DNA from: Roseibium denhamense
GTDB taxonomy: Bacteria; Pseudomonadota; Alphaproteobacteria; Rhizobiales; Stappiaceae
DNA: 64,000 nt
Direction: 5' to 3'
Assembly (NCBI RefSeq): GCF_009711415.1
Contig: NZ_SMLZ01000113.1
Location: forward strand, 109,084 to 173,083
Below are positions 18,439 through 27,846 of this stretch, in pieces. Both the position numbers and the translations under genes were made by a program. Below the pieces are notes generated by a model. The model searched no databases, had not been told where the DNA came from, and was given only the letters and a program-made list of their open reading frames with translations. Position 1 is the stretch's first letter, and the number at the start of each line of letters is the position of its first letter.

Positions 18439-18818
18439 AACGCGCCGCTGCCCCGCCAATAACCCCGGTAATCAATTCAGTCTGCCCAATTTGCCTCGAA
18501 ATTTAATTACGCAGCGTTAATTTTTACAATCCGGCTGTTCGCATTGCGCTGAACCCATCTACGGGCGCCGGCCCAATCTGCGGGCATCGGCGGCTGGAAG
18601 GCACTTTACTCCGACATTTCGAACTTAGCGGTGCGTCCTCTATCGTCTCCGTAACAGGCATAAGGGGGCCTAATCCCTTTGTCTGCGCAGATTTGGCGAT
18701 ATGGCGATTGATTGATGTCCCGAAAGCCGGTACCTACGCGGCAATGTAGCCTGCACGCCGGTTGGTCCGATGTGCGGTCTCCCGCCTTTCGGATACTCGA
18801 CGATACCTAGGACGTAAA
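18439..18818. other. Divergent intergenic region, no gene seen
   Basis: These 380 bases separate the EIIC-EAL gene from the divergent ugd gene. The part near 18490-18540 is AT-rich (TTAATTACGCAGCGTTAATTTTTAC) and probably carries promoters, but I could not fix a convincing -35/-10 pair. I see no RNA gene and no open frame with a ribosome site. Confidence 0.3.
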
Positions 18819-20126
18819 ATGCGCGTTGCGATGATTGGGACCGGCTATGTCGGTCTGGTTTCTGGAACCTGTTTCGCAGACTTCGGTCATATTGTGACCT
18901 GTATCGACAAGGATTCGCCCAAGATCGATGCACTGAATGAAGGCCGCATTCCGATCTATGAGCCCGGCCTACAGGATCTGGTTGCCAAGAACGTTGCCGA
19001 AGAACGCCTGTTCTTTACGACCGATCCAGCGGAAGCCATCCGCAATGCCGATGCCGTTTTCATAGCCGTTGGCACCCCGACCCGCCGCGGCGACGGACAT
19101 GCCGACTTGTCTTATGTCTATGCTGCTTCCGAGGAAATTGCCCAGCTGATTGAAGGCTTTACAGTCGTCGTGACCAAATCGACCGTGCCGGTCGGCACCG
19201 GCGATGAAGTTGAAGCAATCATTCGCAAAACAAATCCGGATGCAGACTTCGCCGTGGTCTCCAACCCTGAATTCCTGCGTGAAGGGGCCGCCATCAACGA
19301 CTTCAAACGCCCGGACCGGGTTGTTGTGGGGACCGACAGCCCGAAGGCTGTCGAAGTGATGCAGGAACTCTACCGCCCGCTCTACCTCAACGAAACGCCG
19401 ATCATCGTGACCCGGCGGCGCACCTCCGAATTGATCAAATACGCAGCCAATGCCTTTCTTGCGGTCAAGATCACCTTTATCAACGAGATCGCCGATCTCT
19501 GCGAAAAAGTCGGTGCGAACGTTCAGGAAGTGTCCCGTGGCATTGGTTTGGATAACCGGATCGGCTCCAAGTTTCTGCATGCCGGGCCAGGCTATGGCGG
19601 ATCGTGCTTTCCCAAAGACACACTGGCCTTGTCCAAGATTGCAGCCGATGCCCAGTCCGGCTTGAAGATCGTAGACAGCGTAATCGAGGTGAATGACGCC
19701 CGCAAAAAGCGCATGGCGGATAAGGTCATCGACTTCTTGGGCGGGGATGTTAGCGGCAAGACGATTGCGCTGCTCGGTCTGGCATTCAAACCCAACACCG
19801 ACGACATGCGCGAAGCCCCCAGCATCGATATCGTCCGGAAACTGCAATCCGCCGGCGCAAAGATCCGCGCCTTTGATCCTGCGAGCATGGATGAGGCGGC
19901 ACATGTGATGGACGGCGTGATGTTCTGCGACGGCCCGTATCACGCCATCGAGAATGCCGATGCGATCGTTATCGTGACCGAGTGGGACCAGTTCCGGGCG
20001 CTTGATCTGGATCGGGTGAAATCGCTGGTAAACGCTCCGAAAGTGGTTGATCTGCGTAATATCTACAAGACCGATTACATGGAAGAACGCGGGTTTGAAT
20101 ATACCAGCGTGGGCCGGGCGTATTAA
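18819..20126 (+). CDS. ugd: UDP-glucose 6-dehydrogenase
   Basis: A 435-residue enzyme that oxidises UDP-glucose twice with NAD to give UDP-glucuronate, a precursor of acidic exopolysaccharides and lipopolysaccharide sugars. The NAD-binding start MRVAMIGTGYVGLVSGTCFADFG, the substrate loop VSNPEFLREGAAINDF, the catalytic-cysteine segment GPGYGGSCFPKDTLAL (cysteine near residue 264) and the LLGLAFKPNTDDMREAPS motif are all present. The open frame reaches back to 18762, but the Rossmann fold must start at ATG 18819. It is called rkpK in rhizobia. A strong terminator follows, so it is a single-gene unit. Confidence 0.96.
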   Translation: MRVAMIGTGYVGLVSGTCFADFGHIVTCIDKDSPKIDALNEGRIPIYEPGLQDLVAKNVAEERLFFTTDPAEAIRNADAVFIAVGTPTRRGDGHADLSYVYAASEEIAQLIEGFTVVVTKSTVPVGTGDEVEAIIRKTNPDADFAVVSNPEFLREGAAINDFKRPDRVVVGTDSPKAVEVMQELYRPLYLNETPIIVTRRRTSELIKYAANAFLAVKITFINEIADLCEKVGANVQEVSRGIGLDNRIGSKFLHAGPGYGGSCFPKDTLALSKIAADAQSGLKIVDSVIEVNDARKKRMADKVIDFLGGDVSGKTIALLGLAFKPNTDDMREAPSIDIVRKLQSAGAKIRAFDPASMDEAAHVMDGVMFCDGPYHAIENADAIVIVTEWDQFRALDLDRVKSLVNAPKVVDLRNIYKTDYMEERGFEYTSVGRAY

Positions 20127-20158
20127 ACGCGCCAGCTTGCCGTGGTGAATTTGTTTGA

Positions 20159-20182
20159 AGGGCCGGTTTTCCGGCCCTTTTT
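20159..20182 (+). terminator. Rho-independent terminator after ugd
   Basis: A GGGCCGG stem (20160-20166), TTTT loop, CCGGCCC (20171-20177) and five T residues. It begins 33 bases after the ugd stop, the textbook arrangement. Confidence 0.9.
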
Positions 20183-20379
20183 CGTGTCATGTTCCGGCAA
20201 CCTGAACGCACCAATAAATTGACGCACTAGCCGCTACACGCAAATAAGCCTTCCGACCCGCTAAAAACCTTTCACAATATTAACCTTCTGGTAACGATAT
20301 TGTGGATGCAACTCGCCATTTCCCGTAATATCTTAATCAAACGTAAATGCGGTTAGGAGTTCCTTCGGGACCAGAAGAA

Positions 20380-21180
20380 ATGACGAACGAAACCGTCTAC
20401 ATTGACGAAGGAAACTCCCGCGCAGGCAAGTCGGCCAAGCTCCTGAGCTATAACAGTTTTTTGCGCCGCCGCGCGACAGTCTCTGGAGCCCGTCCGCTCG
20501 GTCTTGTCCCCTACAAGACATCCGGCAGCGGAAAAGGTATGCGGCCGGGCGCACCGTTGGCTGCGGCCCGACGCAAACCGCAAGGCTGGCTCAAACGGCT
20601 TGTCGACATTGCAGGGGCTGGTTTTGGCTTGGTCCTTCTGGCACCGCTTTTGATCGGGATTGCCGCTGCCATAAAACTCACATCGCCGGGACCAGTGTTT
20701 TTCCGTCAAAGCCGTTACGGGCTGAACGGCATGAGATTCACGATCTTTAAGTTCCGGACGATGCATGTGGATCAATGTGATGCGGCCGGCGTTAAACAGG
20801 CCTGCGCAAATGATCCCCGGATCACAGGGATCGGCAAGTTTTTGCGCCGGAGCAACTTTGATGAACTGCCGCAATTGCTGAATGTCCTGAAAGGCGACAT
20901 GTCCCTGGTCGGCCCGCGCCCGCATGTACCGGGAATGTATGCAGCCGGTGTTCCTTATGAGGAATTCGACAAGCGCTACATGGAGCGCCATCAGGTGCGG
21001 CCGGGCATCACCGGTCTTGCCCAGGTCAATGGTTTCCGGGGTGAGACCAGGGATGAGCATGCCGCCCGGATGCGCCTGGAACACGACCTTGATTACATTG
21101 AAAAACAGTCCGTTCAGCTCGATCTGAAAATCATTGCCAGCACCATTGTCCGGGAGTTCTTCAAGGGCAACGGTTACTGA
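20380..21180 (+). CDS. ExoY-type sugar-1-phosphate transferase
   Basis: A 266-residue polyprenyl-phosphate sugar transferase, the enzyme that loads the first sugar (often galactose or glucose) as a 1-phosphate onto undecaprenyl phosphate at the start of exopolysaccharide assembly. After about 75 variable cytoplasmic residues comes one membrane helix (about 90-110) and then the catalytic core: [58 protein letters not shown] and [19 protein letters not shown]. The DELPQ, LVGPRP and RPGITG motifs are hallmarks. It lacks the multi-helix N-terminal half of WbaP, so it is ExoY-like. I prefer ATG 20380 (AGAAGA upstream) to ATG 20347. Which polymer it starts is unknown. Confidence 0.88.
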   Translation: MTNETVYIDEGNSRAGKSAKLLSYNSFLRRRATVSGARPLGLVPYKTSGSGKGMRPGAPLAAARRKPQGWLKRLVDIAGAGFGLVLLAPLLIGIAAAIKLTSPGPVFFRQSRYGLNGMRFTIFKFRTMHVDQCDAAGVKQACANDPRITGIGKFLRRSNFDELPQLLNVLKGDMSLVGPRPHVPGMYAAGVPYEEFDKRYMERHQVRPGITGLAQVNGFRGETRDEHAARMRLEHDLDYIEKQSVQLDLKIIASTIVREFFKGNGY

Positions 21181-21324
21181 ACAACATCAGTCATCGATAC
21201 GAACGGAATACCGGCTCCAAACACCCCGGTCGGTGTGCTGTCTTGCACTGGGGCGACCTGGATACTGCCCTGAGACCTGTCATCTCAAAGTCCCGCCTCA
21301 GATCATGTGCTTTCGTGTTTTACC

Positions 21325-21765
21325 TTAACCCGCGGCAAGCAGGCTGATCAGCCGGTTAACGGCAAAAACATAGCCTTGCGTGCCACATCCCGCGATAACT
21401 GCATCCGCCCGCGCGGAGATAAAGGAGTGATGCCGGAAGCTCTCGCGCCGGTGGATGTTCGAGATATGAACCTCAATCACGGGACACGGACAGGCATTCA
21501 ATGCATCAAGGATTGCGACTGACGTATGGGAATAGGCTGCAGGATTGATAATGATCCCGGCTGCATCAGTTCGTGCCTGCTGGATCCAATCAATCAGTTC
21601 GTGCTCGGCATTGCTCTGATGGAACGAAACTTCGTATCCGCCTGCACTTGCAGCGGCTTCGCAAGCGGCCTGAACGTCGGCAAGGGTGTCTGCCCCGTAG
21701 ATTTCAGGTTCACGATGGCCAAGCAGATTGAGGTTTGGACCGTTAAGGATAAAAAGGCGCTTCAT
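21325..21765 (-). CDS. aroQ: Type II 3-dehydroquinate dehydratase
   Basis: A 146-residue protein, the standard size for the dodecameric type II enzyme that converts 3-dehydroquinate to 3-dehydroshikimate in aromatic amino-acid synthesis. [17 protein letters not shown] carries the active-site loop arginine and tyrosine, [13 protein letters not shown] the catalytic histidine, and [16 protein letters not shown] the substrate-binding part. In many proteobacteria aroQ precedes accBC; here it stands alone between an exopolysaccharide gene and small unknown genes, which may indicate a second, specialised copy (for example quinate use) or a rearrangement. Confidence 0.95.
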   Translation of the reverse strand: MKRLFILNGPNLNLLGHREPEIYGADTLADVQAACEAAASAGGYEVSFHQSNAEHELIDWIQQARTDAAGIIINPAAYSHTSVAILDALNACPCPVIEVHISNIHRRESFRHHSFISARADAVIAGCGTQGYVFAVNRLISLLAAG

Positions 21766-21952
21766 TTCGGTCCCTTACGTAGCGGTTTGTGGCGTTTTTT
21801 TCCACGGATTTCCTGCAATTTTGACGAATACCTTGTGGAGCAAACACAAGGTGGGCTTGCACTGCGCAAAGGGCCTTGCACACCGGCCTTTTACGCATTA
21901 TTAACGATCCCAATTCGCTATTTTTAACACCGATTCACACAACTGGAAGGCT

Positions 21953-22168
21953 ATGATCAAGCTGCGGGATCGACTGGATACGCTGGAAGCGCTACTCGAG
22001 GCAATCGACGGCTATCAGCATTTGCCAATCGACACCTTGTCAGAGTTCTTGCTTGATCACTACACGGTTGATCTGGATGTGCTTGCTCAGTTTGCCGACA
22101 GCATGGAAAATCAGCCAACGCAGATGATTGGCTCAGCAGACGCCAAGGCTGCAAGAACGGCCGCATGA
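21953..22168 (+). CDS. Small protein of unknown function
   Basis: A possible 71-residue acidic protein, MIKLRDRLDTLEALLEAIDG onwards, predicted largely helical, without membrane segments or recognised motifs. The ATG at 21953 has a good GGAAGG ribosome site five bases upstream, which is the main support. It is convergent with the receiver gene at 22188, 19 bases away. No family recognised. Confidence 0.45.
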   Translation: MIKLRDRLDTLEALLEAIDGYQHLPIDTLSEFLLDHYTVDLDVLAQFADSMENQPTQMIGSADAKAARTAA

Positions 22169-22187
22169 AGCGCCACTGAATTCCAAA

Positions 22188-22712
22188 TCAACCGATTGCC
22201 GTCACCTGGCCGTTGTCTTCTCCACCCTCCGGGCCTCCGGAACCACCCTGCCAGATTTTCTGACGGTTTCTGATTTCTCTCGGCGCTGGGCCGAAGTAAG
22301 TGGCTGTCTTGATGAAATCACGCGGATGCAAGATCACGCTTGAGACGCGCTGATACAGCGATTTGGCGGAAATCGGCTTGGACAACAGCTCATGAACACC
22401 CAGGCGGCGGGCTTCGACGATCCGGCTGCGCTCGGTATGGGCTGTCACCATAATGATCGGGATGTAGGCGAAGGGATTGTTCGGACTACGGATCATGCGA
22501 ACCATATCCGCACCGTCCAGGATTGGCATCACCCAATCAAGGATCAGAATATCCGGGTTCGCACGGTCCATGGCCTCCAGGCCGGACGCGCCGTCTTCCG
22601 CTTCCACAATCCGCCTTGCGCCGAACCCTTGCAACATTGTGCGCAGGATTGTCCGCATATAGGCACTGTCTTCCACCAACAAGAATGTCAGCGAGGCAAG
22701 ATCCAGGCTCAC
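22188..22712 (-). CDS. Single-domain response regulator with C-terminal tail
   Basis: A 174-residue protein with one CheY-type receiver (about 8-125): acidic residues in FLLVEDSAYMR, phosphoacceptor in DILILDWVMPILDG, threonine in IIMVTAHTE and lysine in LLSKPIS. A 45-residue basic, glycine-rich tail follows with no DNA-binding or enzymatic domain. It must act by protein contact, as CheY or DivK do. No kinase gene is adjacent. The ATG at 22712 follows GGAGGACT, a strong ribosome site. Confidence 0.88.
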   Translation of the reverse strand: MSLDLASLTFLLVEDSAYMRTILRTMLQGFGARRIVEAEDGASGLEAMDRANPDILILDWVMPILDGADMVRMIRSPNNPFAYIPIIMVTAHTERSRIVEARRLGVHELLSKPISAKSLYQRVSSVILHPRDFIKTATYFGPAPREIRNRQKIWQGGSGGPEGGEDNGQVTAIG

Positions 22713-22969
22713 CTAGTCCTCCATGTTTGCTGGTTTTATTAAGCATGAAAGTCTGAACAATGGGTTAGCCGCCCAAAACCTCAGGCGACGGCGAACCGGA
22801 TCATGAAGACCTTTCCAAATTTCCACTGACGTATACGGAAATACCCGTTGTCAATTTCACCGTCTGGTAATACTGCGGTGAATTAACGCTTTCGGCTGGC
22901 TCGAATTAACGGGACTTTTAGCTGTCGGAACGCACATTATGCGCAAGATATCAGGAAAACGAGACGCCC

Positions 22970-23158
22970 TTGTCAACGATTGTAAGACCTATGCCGACTG
23001 ACCAAGAACCCGACGGGCACGACGAACCGCTCTCTTTTGAGCATCGGCCGTCAGCTCCGGGAGCTGGTGGAAAGTTGCGGGAAAACCTGCTGCTGTTTTC
23101 AGGCCTCGGGCTGGTGCTTTTGGCCGCAGGAATGGTTCTGTCGAATATCCTGGCTTGA
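22970..23158 (+). CDS. Small single-helix membrane protein
   Basis: A possible 62-residue protein with about 38 polar residues and one C-terminal hydrophobic helix (LLLFSGLGLVLLAAGMVLSNI), i.e. a tail-anchored layout. The start is TTG 22970 (GGAAAACGAG upstream) or ATG 22991. It ends 117 bases before ccoS, which is on the other strand. No family recognised; support is the clean helix and coding-like composition only. Confidence 0.4.
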   Translation: MSTIVRPMPTDQEPDGHDEPLSFEHRPSAPGAGGKLRENLLLFSGLGLVLLAAGMVLSNILA

Positions 23159-23275
23159 GATTGCTGCTGCAGGCCAGCGCTCTACAGCCAAAAGTCCTTT
23201 CTGAAAAAACCAGCCACCGCTTTGAAATCCCTGATTTCGGCACCAACTTCCCACGCTGCCCTTGATGGGATTTCC

Positions 23276-23434
23276 TCAAGGCCTGCTTCCGGGCAGGTCA
23301 TCATCTTCCAGAATGCGCCATTTCGCGCCTTCCAGGTCCTCGTATTGGCCTTCCTTCAAGGACCACAAAAAAGCGGCAAGGCCCAGTGCGCCCAGAAGCA
23401 GCGCGATCGGGATCAGAAATATCAGAACGTCCAT
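23276..23434 (-). CDS. ccoS: cbb3 oxidase maturation protein CcoS
   Basis: A 52-residue protein: MDVLIFLIPIALLLGALGLA forms one membrane helix, followed by AFLWSLKEGQYEDLEGAKWR, the conserved CcoS segment (the WSxxxGQ(Y/F)(E/D)D and A.RIL pattern), and an acidic tail. CcoS is needed for putting haem and copper into the CcoN subunit of cbb3 oxidase. It begins five bases after the ccoI stop and closes the ccoGHIS operon. A gene this short is easily missed. Confidence 0.9.
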   Translation of the reverse strand: MDVLIFLIPIALLLGALGLAAFLWSLKEGQYEDLEGAKWRILEDDDLPGSRP

Positions 23435-23438
23435 CCGG

Positions 23439-25679
23439 CTATCCTCTGGCTCCAGTTAGTGTTTCGCCAGTGTGACCTTTTTCCGGCGCTTGGCTGCCCC
23501 AGCGCAGCCGCAATGCATTGGCCGTCACGGCAAGCGACGATGCGGACATGGCAACCGCTGCCATAAGCGGCGTTACGAAGCCGGCCACCGCGATTGGTAC
23601 TGCAATGACATTGTAAATCGTTGAGATCCACAAGTTCTGTTCAATCGCCGCACGGGCGCGCTTTGAAAGTCTCAAGGTGTCGGCTACCGGTTGCAATTTA
23701 TGCCCCAGAAAGACTGCGTCCGCCGCTGCCTGGCTGAGATGGACTGCGGACACGGGTGACAGTGACACATGCGCGCCCGCCAGCGCCGGTGCATCGTTCA
23801 AACCATCTCCCACCATCAGGACTTTCCGCCCACTGGCCTGCAGGTCTTCAAGCCTGGCAATCTTCTGCGCCGGTTTCATACCGGCCGTCCAGTCGGCAAT
23901 ATCCAGAGTTTCAGCGCAGGCTCTTACGGCTGGCAACGTATCCCCGGAGACGATCTCGATCGTGTAGCCCGTTGCCTTAAGCTGATTGATAACCTCGACC
24001 GCATCCGTGCGCAGCTGTTGACGGAATGGCAGCAGACATCCGTCCCGTTCCCCATAGCGGTAGGCCAGGAGCGAGCATCCCTCTGTCCGGGATAAAGCTG
24101 CTTCAACGTCAGCTGCGCCAATATCACAAAAGGCTGGGCTTCCAACCCGCAAACGCCGCCCGTCCACATAGGTTTCAAGGCCTGCGCCGGCAACCTCAGT
24201 TACATCCGGCAATGGCTCCAGGACACCGGTCGCCTTCACCAAGGCCGCTGAAAGAGGATGGCGGCTGGACAGCGCCAGGCGCGCTGCGAGCATCAGGTCC
24301 TTGTCGTTGGTATCGACCTTTCCGGCCAGCGCCGTCTCAGCACTAGTCAGGGTCCCGGTTTTATCGAACAGGATCGTGTCAATATCCGCCATCCGTTCAA
24401 TGGCATCGCCCGAATTCAACAGAATCCCGCGCCGGAAGAGCTGGCCGGAAGCAACAACCTGGACAGCCGGGACAGCTAGCCCAAGAGCGCACGGGCAGGT
24501 AATGATCAAGACCGAAATTGAAATGACGAGCGCGGGCTGCCAGTTCATCCCGGCAAGAAGCCACCCCAAAAATGTAAGGGCGGCTGCGCCATGAACGATT
24601 GGTGCGTAAAGCTGGGCCGCGCGATCGGCAATGCGGACATATTTCGACTTCGCCTGGGAGGCTGCTTCAAGGAGGCGGTTGACCTCATCCAGAAGCGTTG
24701 CCCCTGAGGCTGCCTCCACCCGCAATTGGAAGGCTCCCGCCCCGTTCATTGTTCCGGCATAGACCCGGTGTCCAGGCTTGACCGGGACCAGAAGACTTTC
24801 GCCGGTCACCAGGCTCTGGTCGATTTCGGACGTCCCCATTTCGATGACACCATCAACGGGAACACGCTCACCACCGGACACAAGCACGAGGTCGCCTGCG
24901 GCGATCTTGGAAAGCGGCACCTCACGCACTGTGCCGTCCGGTCCGATGCGGGCCGCCACTTCCGCTTTCAGCGCAGCAATGTTCTCGGCAAATGAGCGGG
25001 TCCGCCCGCGCATGTTGTGATCCAGATACCGGCCGACAAGAAGGAAAAACAGCAGCATCACGGCCGATTCAAAATAGGCATGATGGTGATGCTGAATGGT
25101 TTGAACTATGGACAAGGCCACCGCCAGCCCAATTCCGATCACGATGGGCACGTCCATGTTCAGACGGCCCGAAGATAACGCACGCGCAGCACTTTTGAAG
25201 AACGGCTGGCCGGAATAGACGACAGTCGGGATCGCGATCAAGGCTGAAAGCCAATGGAAAAAGTCGCGTGTCTCCGGCGTGATGTCAGTCGCATTTCCAG
25301 ACCACACGGACACCGACAGCAGCATGATGTTCATACCGGCGAACCCGGAAACCGCTAAAGCCCGCAGGAGCTGTTTTCCTGTCTTGTCGAGCCGGTCTTT
25401 CTGGCTGGCCGGATCAAATGGGTGAGCGGTGTATCCGAGGCGGTCCAATTCGGCGACGATCTCGTCTGCGCCGGTCTGGTCTTCGACCCAATCCACGGCA
25501 AGTCGCTGGCTGGTGAGGTTCACCCGGGCAAGGCGGATGCCGGGAAGACGTTTCAGGCCACGCTCGATCTCGCCCATACAGGCCGCGCATGTGATGCCGT
25601 CGACCGCCAGATCCATATGGACGGCGCCGTCCTTGCCTTCCGTGACAAATGCCTGCCAATCGCGCTGATGGACCGTCAC
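23439..25679 (-). CDS. ccoI: Copper-exporting P1B-type ATPase CcoI (FixI)
   Basis: A 746-residue membrane ATPase. A heavy-metal-binding domain with CAAC (Cys31, Cys34) comes first, then eight helices with the intramembrane CPC copper site (Cys395, Cys397), the phosphorylated aspartate Asp439 in DKTGT, and the GDGLNDAPAL hinge near residue 660. In the FixI/CcoI branch the pump delivers copper toward the periplasmic side for the CuB centre of cbb3 oxidase rather than acting in resistance; the position between ccoH and ccoS settles this. The start is a GTG ten bases after ccoH; a later ATG at 25616 would remove the residues before the metal domain. Confidence 0.95.
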   Translation of the reverse strand: MTVHQRDWQAFVTEGKDGAVHMDLAVDGITCAACMGEIERGLKRLPGIRLARVNLTSQRLAVDWVEDQTGADEIVAELDRLGYTAHPFDPASQKDRLDKTGKQLLRALAVSGFAGMNIMLLSVSVWSGNATDITPETRDFFHWLSALIAIPTVVYSGQPFFKSAARALSSGRLNMDVPIVIGIGLAVALSIVQTIQHHHHAYFESAVMLLFFLLVGRYLDHNMRGRTRSFAENIAALKAEVAARIGPDGTVREVPLSKIAAGDLVLVSGGERVPVDGVIEMGTSEIDQSLVTGESLLVPVKPGHRVYAGTMNGAGAFQLRVEAASGATLLDEVNRLLEAASQAKSKYVRIADRAAQLYAPIVHGAAALTFLGWLLAGMNWQPALVISISVLIITCPCALGLAVPAVQVVASGQLFRRGILLNSGDAIERMADIDTILFDKTGTLTSAETALAGKVDTNDKDLMLAARLALSSRHPLSAALVKATGVLEPLPDVTEVAGAGLETYVDGRRLRVGSPAFCDIGAADVEAALSRTEGCSLLAYRYGERDGCLLPFRQQLRTDAVEVINQLKATGYTIEIVSGDTLPAVRACAETLDIADWTAGMKPAQKIARLEDLQASGRKVLMVGDGLNDAPALAGAHVSLSPVSAVHLSQAAADAVFLGHKLQPVADTLRLSKRARAAIEQNLWISTIYNVIAVPIAVAGFVTPLMAAVAMSASSLAVTANALRLRWGSQAPEKGHTGETLTGARG

Positions 25680-25689
25680 CGCTTGCCCC

Positions 25690-26202
25690 CTATTCCTTCA
25701 CAAACACGCGGTTTTCGGATTTGAATTTGCGCATGCCATCTTGCTCAATCACAAGCACTAGGTTCCAATTGCCTGCCGGGAGACGGTCAAGATCGGCGAT
25801 GTAGCGCCCGCCGCCGTCGGCCGTCAGAACAATGTCGATATCGGCTGTCTGCTGGGCTGGATGCTGAAGGACGGCGGAGACGGCCACGCCGTAAAGCGGC
25901 GCCCCGTCCGCGTCCGCTGCCGTCACCAGAAGGCGTCCTGCTTCAGCATTTGTCCGCTCAAGAACACTGCCAATCTGCCAATTCAGCTTGTGCTGTTCTG
26001 CAGCCGCAGCAATTTCCTGATTGTAAGACTGACCGGCTTCATAGGAGCTTTCCACCGCAACGCCCGGAAAGGATCCGAGCGCCAGGTAGATGAAGATCGC
26101 ATTCGCGGTGAAAACGACGGCAAAGAAGCTTAACAGCCAGACCAGAACGGTTTTGCCGGTGATCGCTTTCGGGTCTTTCATGTGCGTTTGAATGGTTGCC
26201 AT
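25690..26202 (-). CDS. ccoH: cbb3 oxidase assembly protein CcoH (FixH)
   Basis: A 170-residue protein with one N-terminal helix (TGKTVLVWLLSFFAVVFTANAIFIYLAL, about 16-43) and a periplasmic beta-rich domain that includes GVAVESSYEAGQSYNQEI, the FixH signature. FixH/CcoH stays associated with the oxidase during assembly and helps CcoI function. The ATG at 26202 follows AAGGAGGAAAA, a near-perfect ribosome site. It is nine bases downstream of ccoG. Confidence 0.93.
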   Translation of the reverse strand: MATIQTHMKDPKAITGKTVLVWLLSFFAVVFTANAIFIYLALGSFPGVAVESSYEAGQSYNQEIAAAAEQHKLNWQIGSVLERTNAEAGRLLVTAADADGAPLYGVAVSAVLQHPAQQTADIDIVLTADGGGRYIADLDRLPAGNWNLVLVIEQDGMRKFKSENRVFVKE

Positions 26203-26211
26203 TTTTCCTCC

Positions 26212-27675
26212 TTACCGGTCCCCCGGCGCCTTGAATGTGTCCTTCGCCGTGATCACCTCGCCCATGACGCTTTCGGTGATCCGGAAGGTCACCGGTGTCG
26301 AGTGGGGCATTTTTTCCCAATGCGGCGAGGTCACGAGGATGCGGACTTCGCGGGTCGTGTCTGGACCCACGCTGATGATCGGGCGTCCGGCAAATATCGC
26401 ATCCACGCCGACAGCCTCGACAAGCGTGTTGGGCGGCATGCCTTCGACATGCAGCATGAAACTGCGTTCATGACGGCGCTTGTTGGACAGGCGCACTGTG
26501 TAGCCGTTGCGGACAGACCCATCTGACTGTTCGACAAACACCGGATTGCGGTCATGAAGAACACTTATGTCGGCGAAGTCGCGATTGATGAGCACAAACA
26601 GCATGATTGCACCGACAACAGCGATAATCGCGGCATAGATGACCGTACGGACGCGAACGATCTCGTAAACCGGTTCCTTGCCTTCGATCCGGCGTTCGAT
26701 GTTTTCATCGGTATCGTATCCGATCAAGCCGGTCGGTTTTCCGACTTTCATCATCACGTTGTCGCAGGCATCGATGCAAAGACCGCACTGAATGCAATCC
26801 AGCTGAATACCCTTCCGGATATCGACACCTGTCGGACAGACATGAAAACACTGGTGGCAATCGATGCAGTCCCCGGCCGGGAGCCCCTGCGCTTCCAGTT
26901 TCTTGTTTTCTTTCAACGACCCTCTGGGTTCACCGCGGTCCCACCGGTAGGTGACATTCAGCGCCTTTTCATCGGTCAGCGCTGCTTGGATGCGCGGCCA
27001 GGGACACATGTAGATGCAGACCTGTTCACGCATGAAACCGGCCAGCAGATAAGTCGTGGAGGTCAGGATCGCGATCCAGGTATAGGCGGCCAGAGGCGCC
27101 TGGAACGTTAGGAGCTGCCAGACCAGCGTCGGCGCATCATTGAAGTAGAGCACCCAGGCGCCACCGGTCCACCAGGCAATCATCAGCCAGAAGAAGTGCT
27201 TGGTGGCGCGTTTGCGAACCTTGCTGAAGGACCATGGCTGATTGTCCAGAACAATACGTTCCCGGCGGTCGCCCTCTATCTGGCGCTCCACCCACAAGAA
27301 CAAATCCGTCCAAACGGTCTGCGGGCAAAGGTATCCGCACCAGATCCGCCCGGCGACGGCATTCATCAGGAACAGCGTGACCGCTGCAATGATCAACAGA
27401 CCGGTGAGGTAATAGACTTCCTGCGGCCAGATCTCGATAAAGAAAAAGTACCCGCGGGTATTTTCGATATCCACCAGAACGGCCTGGTTGGGAGCGTTTG
27501 GTCCACGGTCGTAGCGGACAAACGGAAGGAAGTAATAGATCCCAAGCGTAACAAACAGCAAACCCCATTTGATCCTGCGGAACAGGCCATGGGTTGCCAT
27601 GGGGTAGATTTTCTTTGCGGACGCAAACCACTCTTCAGGGTGATCGCCCTCATGCGTCTCGGTGTCGGTCGACAT
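26212..27675 (-). CDS. ccoG: Cytochrome c oxidase accessory ferredoxin protein CcoG (FixG/RdxA)
   Basis: A 487-residue membrane iron-sulfur protein. Five or so helices in the first 350 residues surround two ferredoxin-type cysteine clusters (CIDCHQCFHVCPTG and CIQCGLCIDACDNVM, about 270-320), and the C-terminus is a periplasmic immunoglobulin-like domain. It contains the NAVAGRIWCGYLCPQTVWTDLF segment typical of the family. CcoG is thought to reduce copper(II) for the oxidase copper centre. It heads the ccoGHIS group, 170 bases after ccoP, and a hairpin with a T-run lies between. Confidence 0.95.
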   Translation of the reverse strand: MSTDTETHEGDHPEEWFASAKKIYPMATHGLFRRIKWGLLFVTLGIYYFLPFVRYDRGPNAPNQAVLVDIENTRGYFFFIEIWPQEVYYLTGLLIIAAVTLFLMNAVAGRIWCGYLCPQTVWTDLFLWVERQIEGDRRERIVLDNQPWSFSKVRKRATKHFFWLMIAWWTGGAWVLYFNDAPTLVWQLLTFQAPLAAYTWIAILTSTTYLLAGFMREQVCIYMCPWPRIQAALTDEKALNVTYRWDRGEPRGSLKENKKLEAQGLPAGDCIDCHQCFHVCPTGVDIRKGIQLDCIQCGLCIDACDNVMMKVGKPTGLIGYDTDENIERRIEGKEPVYEIVRVRTVIYAAIIAVVGAIMLFVLINRDFADISVLHDRNPVFVEQSDGSVRNGYTVRLSNKRRHERSFMLHVEGMPPNTLVEAVGVDAIFAGRPIISVGPDTTREVRILVTSPHWEKMPHSTPVTFRITESVMGEVITAKDTFKAPGDR

Positions 27676-27763
27676 ACCGTCCGTCCTTTGTCACAAGACC
27701 CTGCCCCAATAGGATCTTTAAGTCTGCCTTGCGCGGCCATTGCCTGGCTGCACAAGGACAAAA

Positions 27764-27797
27764 ATAAACCGGCGCAAAGCATGACACTTTGCGCCGG
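27764..27797 (-). terminator. Terminator between ccoP and ccoG
   Basis: An 11-bp stem, CCGGCGCAAAG at 27769-27779 and CTTTGCGCCGG at 27787-27797, with a seven-base loop. Read on the minus strand it is followed by TTTATTTTTG. It probably ends most ccoNOQP transcripts, leaving lower read-through or a separate promoter for ccoGHIS. Confidence 0.75.
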
Positions 27798-27809
27798 ATC
27801 AAATCGGGT

Positions 27810-27842
27810 CCGGTTTCGGCGTTTTTGTCGCACCGAAACCGG
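27810..27842 (-). repeat. Second hairpin after ccoP
   Basis: Arms CCGGTTTCGG (27810-27819) and CCGAAACCGG (27833-27842) surround a 13-base loop, starting four bases after the ccoP stop. With no T-run of its own it may stabilise the ccoNOQP message ahead of the true terminator next to it. Confidence 0.5.
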
Positions 27843-27846
27843 TTGA

